Source: Psococerastis gibbosa
Lineage: Eukaryota > Arthropoda > Insecta > Psocodea > Psocidae
Direction: 5' to 3'
Assembly (NCBI GenBank): GCA_963971405.1
Contig: OZ020486.1
Coordinates: 35,983,419 to 36,047,418, forward strand
Length of the DNA: 64,000 nucleotides
Below are positions 57,552 to 64,000 of this stretch, piece by piece; position 1 is the stretch's first letter; every line of letters begins with the position of its first letter. A program made the position numbers and the translations under genes. The notes under the pieces were generated by a model, which did not search any database, was not told the DNA's origin, and saw nothing but the letters and a program-made list of their open reading frames with translations.

Positions 57552-59605
57552 ACCTTAATTTGGACTACTATCCTACTATCCTTTATCTTGACCTCTTAGT
57601 CGTATATATGGTTAGCAACAAACCATCCAGCAACAACCTGTCAAGGACGACCCCTAAGAGTTTGGTGGAAAATGTTAGGTTCAGTATAATTACAAAGGCT
57701 TTCACGGCCGGAGTTACATGAAGAATCAGTAGAATCCGGGATGATAGGCCGTGGTCGTCCTGAAAGTGTACTTCGTCGACATCTTCAGTGGAACTGCGCA
57801 GACTTCTATAAGATTGTATCTCGGAGGCTCAGCAACGACTGTGAGTTGAGAATCTACTAATTTTTCATGTCAGGTTCAGGTTCAAAGTCCAGTTTTCTAC
57901 TAACTGGACTGCGCCAGCTGCTCAATAAACTTTTAGAGTAGGATCAAAATTAAACATTTCATTAATTTCGACCTTGAAAGTTCATGTTAACTCTTTTGAA
58001 CGCGACTGCGGAGAAGAGGGAACTAGTGAAACACTTGGAAATAATTAGGAATGTCATTTACATCTGTTTACAAATTAAACTTCAAAAGAATAAGTTGAGC
58101 GTGGCCAAATTCTTCTAATGAGACTATTTTGACAACAAAGTGAACTCCAGTTGTTAATCACAATTGACGTTGACAGACTTGACAAGCTATAGGCATTAGG
58201 CTGCCCCTAATAATTTCACAATTGATCTCAAAAGGTGTTCATAAACGAGTAATCTAGGTTGCCTCGAACCCTTACGATCACCAATAATTAAAATTGATGA
58301 AATTCTAAATTAAGCCATACAATAGTATGTAACATGGTTCTGAAGGCAGACCGCAAGCAGCAACCGTAACATCAGGCGCCAAAGAATAACTTATCGGCAA
58401 TAAACTACAATGAATATAAATGATATCCGGGAATATAACCCGATAACTGATAAGGGACAAAATTGTTTACCAACATGGATTAATGAAATAACTGTCATTT
58501 TTTCATACAATACTACAAGCTAAACCGCTAAACGAAAGTGCAACAAATTTTTTTGCATTTCACGTGATAAAACAATAGTGAATAGACCACTCGACTGATG
58601 TAACAATAAAATTTAAAATTAGCTGGACAAGGTAGCTTTCTTTTTTCTTTCTTTTCCTTGCCCAGTATTCCCTGGACAAGGAGCATATATTTACAAAAAT
58701 GCAAAATACAATACCATCCCGCATCCTCAAGCTAGCGCTTGTTTTAAGGTTAACATTAATAATAGGCTACAATATTTTTTTTTTGCATGAAATTTTTACT
58801 CGATTGACACTGATGTATCACATAGCCTACTTACTTTACTTTAACGGCGCCTTATCACTACATAGCCTATTACAGTTAAATCTTTTTCTATTTATAAGGT
58901 AAGCATTGAATATTTGAATTCATGTGCATATTGTTATTTTAGCCTCTTTCCATTAAACTGTTTCCTTGATAGAGTCGGACGAAATTTTTGCAGTTTGTGA
59001 GTCATTGACAGAATGTCGGTTTACATTAATGATTAAGGCAGATCATGTAGGCAGGTAGTGAGTGCACCTTCTCAAAGTTGACTTGAAAGAGGGGCTATTA
59101 ATAATGAAAACATGACTGGAATTCAAATGCTGCTCCACCATGCCTCTTCCTCTTTGTTCATCTTTCATTCCCCGAAAACCTTTGACCCGCCATCATTTAA
59201 TAATCTTTTGTGTGTGGACAAGAGGCAAAAGGGTTCATTGGAATCTGCCAATTGAAATAATGGTAGCTAATGGACTGCTGGAATAACTTTTAATTGGATT
59301 GAAGTTTGTAGGCACCTACAATACCAAATGGTGGAATTATAGATCACTCAGCATTGTGGCGTATACTATAAAAATAGGATAATATTTTTTTTTCGAGGGA
59401 GGGGCCATGACTATATTGCTATAGCTATCAACTTCTAGCCGCGGAAAAAGGCCTGAGACGACGTTGAATTCTACCGGCAAAACCGCATACCACTCACCCG
59501 AACATCAATAATTAGATGTTTGCTGTGTGTGAAGTTACGTCACTTCATTTACTATTGCCTGAACGTGGTGAAGTCGTACTTAAATAAAATAAATAAATAA
59601 ATATT

Positions 59606-59802
59606 GACTTTTTTTGTTCTATTACTAAGCCAACCTAGTGGAGTTAGGGCTGTAAAGCCCTCTCTTACACTCAACTAGCCCGGGACTGCCAGCTTTACAT
59701 GCCCTCCGTAGCATGGCCATAAAATGTAGCAAGTGTGGGACTCGAACCAACAACCTTTCGGGTGAAAGTCAGAGTCCGTACCACCACTCTACATGTCCCG
59801 AC
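59606..59802 (-). repeat. S2 tRNA-like SINE copy 7
   Basis: B box GGTTCGAGTCC and A-box-like GTAGAGTGGTGGTACGG on the minus strand, with the full body and tail. An AAATAAATAAAT tract borders the 3' side. An R-family repeat follows within about 10 bp. Confidence 0.75.
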
Positions 59803-59810
59803 TTGTACTT

Positions 59811-59982
59811 ATCCATTTATTGCTTGTAGCCGGTGTAGGTTGACATCGAGGACGTATACCAGTTTGTCCAATGGCCAAATATTCATGCGGAAACCATATT
59901 AAAATGTGTCAGAAAATTCATAGGGTCGTTGGCATTGGGAAAAGAACCAATGAGCCCATAAAAAACCTTTCAGGACATTATT
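59811..59982 (+). repeat. R-family repeat copy 5
   Basis: TTGCTTGTAGCCGGTGTAGG, then GACATCGAGGACGTATACC, ATGTGTCAGAAAATTC and GGGTCGTTGGCATTGG. Confidence 0.6.
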
Positions 59983-60452
59983 ATTATTGCAGTAGTGTAT
60001 GTATAGAAAATATTTGCCAGTGACCTTTAAAAGGTTTTAGATCAATATCATTAAGAGTTACTTCCAGCAAATTTCGGTAAATTTGGGAAAGTTGAATCCG
60101 GCATATACTGCTTGCATAAGATAAGCTTGCTGTTTTACATATGTTCACAAAGGGTTCACATAGTACAATACGTTTTCATTTCAGTCCATAAGTAATAAAT
60201 TTTCCACCTTGTGTCGCTTTTTCACCCTAAAATAGCTCTATGCATAAAGTGTCTGTATGAGCCGACAGATTCAGAAATTGTAATGCAGCTATTGTAAGAA
60301 TAAAACAATTAGCTAGTAGGAACTTAATCACTCAAATTAGCTCGCTATTTTTTCGGTACCCAATATGTCGTATCTATCAGCTTTCTAGTTTAAAAAAATT
60401 CATAAGCAAGTAAAGAACTGTGATTTTAATTTTGCATAATTTTGATTCCAGC

Positions 60453-60618
60453 AAGTGGATTCCATAGAGAGAAGAATGGAGAACAAGCAGCTGCAATGGT
60501 TCGGCCACGTCCAAAGGATGGACGAGAACAGGACCACCCGGAGGTTGGCGGAAGCGAGGCCACAAGGAAGAAGACCCATCGGCTTGACCGAGGACAACCC
60601 TCGAGAAAAGGATTGAAC
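60453..60618 (+). pseudogene. LINE family B: ORF2 C-terminal segment
   Basis: One open plus-strand frame from VDSIERRMENKQ through LQWFGHVQRMDENR and TTRRLAEARPQGRRP to a TGA at 60616. (K)LQWFGHV.RM.(D/E)NR followed by P.G.R..G is the hallmark of the ORF2 end in many non-LTR elements. The endonuclease and the catalytic reverse transcriptase are absent. Its natural continuation (RWKDELE..) is found elsewhere, at 51163. Confidence 0.75.
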
Positions 60619-60652
60619 AACTCCCCCGAGCAAGAGGGAAAAGAACCGGTCC

Positions 60653-61555
60653 GAGTTTACTCGAACATGCTTTCCAATTTATCAAAATTAGTAGATAGAG
60701 AAAATGAGTAATTTCATGGTAAATAATTTTCCTATGGTTAAATTTCCGATACCTCGAGAGGGGGGGGGGGGGGTTGTCCACCTGACGTCACTGGAGGTGA
60801 GGTAAATTCTAGATAGGTCAGACCAACACGTTACCACACAGCAATACTGGCAGGGCAGGCAATGCATTTGAACGTGAATTTTCTATCATTAAAAAAAAAA
60901 AAAAAAAAAACATTTTTTTTACAAAACCAAATGCTTTTCTGGAAAAGCAACCTGTCCGGTTTCGTTACTCAATTTAACACCTAAAACATACCTGAAAAAG
61001 GTAGAAATCATCGATAGAAAGGTTTCGCAGAAAAATTATTTTTTAGTCATTTTTCATTAAAATTTAGTCATTTTTATTTTTTTACCCCCAGAGCAAACTA
61101 TCAAGGGGCAAGCGACCCCCGCATTTTATCAAAATTAATAACGACTACAATATATGTGAATTTAAAAGAAATTGTTGGAGCCGTTTTTGAGAAATAATTT
61201 TTTTAGACGTTTTTTTGGAGTTTTTTGACAATAAAACCCCCCCAAATTAAGTTAGCCCCAAATAAAAAAATTGTTCCGAGGTATGATTTTCGTAAACCTA
61301 CATGCATAATTTCATCAACATCGACCGAGTAGTTTGCCCGGAAATCGACGCACAGACAGACAGACATACAGAGATACAGACATACAGACAGACAGACAGA
61401 CAAACAGACAGAGCGACAGACAGACATTTCGTAAAAACCACTTTTTTGGGTTCCTGGGACCTGAAAACGTGTAAATCCGTTGAAATCTCGGATTCGAAAA
61501 TTTCGACCATCACAAAGCTTTCCTTATACTAGCCTACGTATAAATTGGAAAGCAA
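60653..61555 (+). repeat. G4 repeat, full copy 2 (about 900 bp)
   Basis: The inverted counterpart of 52931-53804. GAACCGGTCCGAGTTTACTC, ATGCTTTCCAATTTATC, a 14-base G run, CCTGACGTCACTGG, CACAGCAATACTGGCAGGGC, a run of about 24 A, AACACCTAAAACATACC, the GACAGACAGACA tract at 61354-61427, then ACCATCACAAAGCTTTCC and AAATTGGAAAGCAA. Confidence 0.75.
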
Positions 61556-61560
61556 CAATG

Positions 61561-61672
61561 GCCGAGCTCAAGGCTTTACCGTCTGACCGGGGCGAGTTCA
61601 GGAAATGGGTTCGGGTCGACCTCCCCTCCCACGTTGGGAAAGAAGAAGATCTTTGATCTTTGATCTTTGATT
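61561..61672 (+). pseudogene. LINE family C: ORF2 terminus with GATCTTT tail
   Basis: The plus-strand frame reads AELKALPSDRGEFRKWVRVD and then LPSHVGKEEDL before a stop. The (A.)LA.DR..FR.(F/W)V pattern is typical of the last residues of one class of LINE ORF2. Three GATCTTT units follow at once (about 61650-61672), matching the short terminal microsatellite that such elements carry. Confidence 0.65.
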
Positions 61673-62379
61673 CCATCCTATACTTATAGCCAATCCAACA
61701 GTTGAGGGAACATAAAATGAAATTGAGATTGAAAATTGAACATCACACGGAAATAACGATCAGAGTCCAGAATTCCTACGGTCGCTGCTTTTATTAGTAT
61801 TCAATGCTGCGGATAGACTTGTCAACCTATATGTTAGAGTATTTTGTCCTGTTTCAAAACACAATGAAGATGATGAAGAGCATTTTAATGTTGGTATGAT
61901 TTCACATTGTCATTCTAAAAAAGGTACTAGGAGACACAAATTTTGTGCTTATGTGTTTATGTAAAAAAAATTCACGAAGAGATGTAGCATAAATATACTG
62001 TACATCTGGCTGGATAATGGATTATCTTATGATGCGACTGATATTTCCAGCAAAAGCCGCAATATCCATTTCCATGTACGGAAATCGAATCTCCACTGTC
62101 CTGAAGTTGAATGGTCGCAAAGGTCACCGTCATGAAATTAATCCGTTCGGTTGAAATGCGTCTACAGGTCTGTATGACTTTGGAATGTTATCCATTGTAT
62201 GTAATAGATTAAAGGTACTCGTCTCACATATATTTAGTTACGGCATATCTCATTTGCCATTATACTTGTAATGAAATATTACCGTTCGCCACTCGTACTG
62301 ATGTTACTCATCGGACCCAGAGACGGCACTAAACCGAAAGCTGGGAAGGCTTACTTGTAGTGGATCCTTGTCCTGACCT

Positions 62380-62500
62380 TGAACTCATTGATTTTTCGAA
62401 CATTATAGGGATTGTTCTCGCATGAATTTTGTCGTATGAGCAACTGTTTTTTGGTGTAAGTCCTCAATGTCAAGTCACACCGTCTACAAGTGACCATGGA
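62380..62500 (-). repeat. R-family repeat, diverged copy
   Basis: On the minus strand, CTTGTAGACGGTGTGACTTG and ACATTGAGGACTTACACC match the head of the R unit at roughly 70 percent by eye. It directly precedes a LINE family A piece. Confidence 0.4.
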
Positions 62501-62539
62501 CACATCAAAATGTATGCTTAACAATGGCACAATGTACAT

Positions 62540-62835
62540 AAATTTGGAAGATCGTGTCCCCAGTGTCGAGGTCCTGAGGCGAATGGATATAGAAGGCGAG
62601 TTGCTGCCATGTGATGAGGAAAGTAAAATATCGCTTTCTGCATGTACATTGGTAATATACCAAGGGAAGACAGAAGGAATGAAGGCTCCCAGCAGAAGAA
62701 GAACATCCTGGTTGAGAAACCAGAGGCAGTGGTGGTTTTGGAAGAGCACGACTTCCATTTTCAGAGCAGCATTCTCCAAGGTCCAAATTGCCATGATGCC
62801 AATTGATTGCCAATCTTCGCTAGAAGAGGCATATA
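62540..62835 (+). mobile_element. LINE family A fragment
   Basis: Plus-strand frame with VEVLRRMDIEGELLP, then RRRTSWLRNQRQWW, SIFRAAFSKVQIAMM and QSSLEEAYIY, the standard end of this LINE type. Some internal codons (the RKLSYLGH..EKYRLL segment) are mutated. Ends in a short (TA)n. Confidence 0.75.
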
Positions 62836-63733
62836 TATATATAGGTTAGCTGGTCGAGTAGCTAAAGCTATAGCTCGGCTAATATAAATTTTCATTTCAT
62901 TTCATATAAAGGAGAAGAAGAACAGAAGCGTTACTTATTGAAGTTTGGGTACGATTCAATGAAGCGACATAAATTCACATCAGGCCAAAGTGGAAAACGC
63001 ACAAATAAAGTTTTCCCTTCGAAACCTTTTCCACAACAAACATAAAAAAAGAAGTAAATGCTCCACAAATATTTTCAAAATATTTTGTCAGGCCTCCCCA
63101 CTCCCCTTATTACCAATTTGACTGCCTGGACTGGGGAAATTTGACTGAACTGGCGTGGAATGCTTAGTATCGACAATTCCGAGTCTGCAAAATGTTACTT
63201 TGTACCTATAACAAATTGCCCTGAAATTTACACAGCAGTAGGCCGTACATTTAAACATTCTTCGACCCTCTGGTACAGATGTCATTTATTATAATAATGG
63301 TAACGATAAATCTAATCAGTATACTAGTGAACCATTCTGTGTGACTAGAATTATTATGTTTGGCGCAATGTTTAAAAAAACTTTTACAAACATACTGTAT
63401 ACCGACAAGAAACAAGATTATGCATGACCTGGTTAACAAGGGGCACATCTTTGGTACGCACAACACATCTTTTCATCTATCATAAAGATTGCATCTTTTT
63501 ATCAGGTATTTCGATCTTGCCACTCGAGACTCTCGCATATTTTTTGCACATGAGGCGCCTGTCTCTTGTGCTTTAATTGACAGAAATAGGCGATATGTTA
63601 TGATGTAATAATCTGCGCGCCGTATAAAGTGCGGTAACTAGACTACATTAGTTTCTTATTGAAGTAAAGTTTTCATGCAGCCAAAATTTATTTCTTCATA
63701 TTTTTCTATTTTTCTATTTTTTCTATTTCAAAA

Positions 63734-63910
63734 GGTTAAATCGCGTACAAACAATGTAATGAATGTATCCGATCAACCTCTTCAATCGCCTCACTAAGTC
63801 ACCTGGTAGTTACTTGTGTCGAGTTACGACACGTCTCCGACTGCAACTACTGCAATGTGTGTTGAGACTCGCACCAGCACAAGCACGCAACCACCTTGCC
63901 ACCGAAGTCG
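63734..63910 (-). repeat. S1 interspersed repeat copy 5
   Basis: Reverse orientation, with GGTTAAATCGCGTACAAAC, a short CAACTACTGCAATGT replacement in the middle, and CGACTTCGGTGGCAAGGTGG when read on the minus strand. Confidence 0.7.
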
Positions 63911-64000
63911 CAAGTACCATTTCATTGGACATGATTGATGGTTGTCCAGTTTTTTATTGTTTTAAAATGATACGTTTCCACGGTGTTCTATACTTCTTGA

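Larger units (their letters stand above)
56040..64000. other. Upstream flank of the receptor: repeats only
   Basis: Apart from the repeats listed separately, I see no exon, RNA gene or promoter that I can support in 56780-57390, 57560-59600, 59990-60450, 61680-62370 or 62840-63730. Much of the gap sequence is AT-rich. A block at 57690-57850 with GCTTTCACGGCCGGAGTTAC and a near-inverted GGCCGTGG looks like the 3' end of some retroelement, but I cannot name it. Confidence 0.6.

Noticed and set aside
57690..57850. Penelope-like element 3' end
   Set aside because: GCTTTCACGGCCGG reminds me of such repeats, but no coding motif is visible and I could not confirm the family.

Overview
This is a 64 kb piece of an animal genome. 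It is AT-rich, gene-poor and crowded with repeats. The one protein gene I can reconstruct is a class A (rhodopsin-like) neuropeptide-type GPCR on the minus strand, split into five coding exons by canonical GT-AG introns. Its residue pattern, as I remember those families, is closest to the protostome/arthropod receptors usually labelled growth-hormone-secretagogue-like or TRH-receptor-like. That, together with the LINE and short-transposon content, suggests an arthropod or a related invertebrate. I cannot name the species.

Layout. The receptor reads right to left: exon 1 (54873-54986), exon 2 (47148-47358), exon 3 (4705-4885), exon 4 (2206-2410) and exon 5 (164-520). The joined frame gives 355 residues with seven membrane segments and no internal stop. 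Intron 2 is about 42.3 kb and fills most of the window; intron 1 is about 7.5 kb. The 55-64 kb end is upstream of the start codon and holds only repeats plus one promoter-like stretch pointing the other way.

The rest is transposon debris. At least twelve palindromic elements share TWA-type flanks and the core GGTAGCAGACAT. In each copy the two arms match each other even where copies differ. Three of them are nested, one hairpin inserted in the loop of another. A second set of short elements starts CARG..CGTA.CC, carries G or C homopolymer runs and has 8-bp target duplications of hAT type. Others are a 0.9 kb family with a GACA microsatellite, three tRNA-like or short interspersed families, several decayed LINE 3' ends, a 118-120 bp minisatellite, and several isolated hairpins.

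Most notable: the modular palindromes; a 47-nt RNA copy with a poly(A) tail and an 11-bp target duplication sitting just outside the exon 3 acceptor; a 6-nt tandem acceptor at exon 5; and a related sequence that looks like the empty site of one palindromic element. All family assignments are by eye; no alignment or database search was run.
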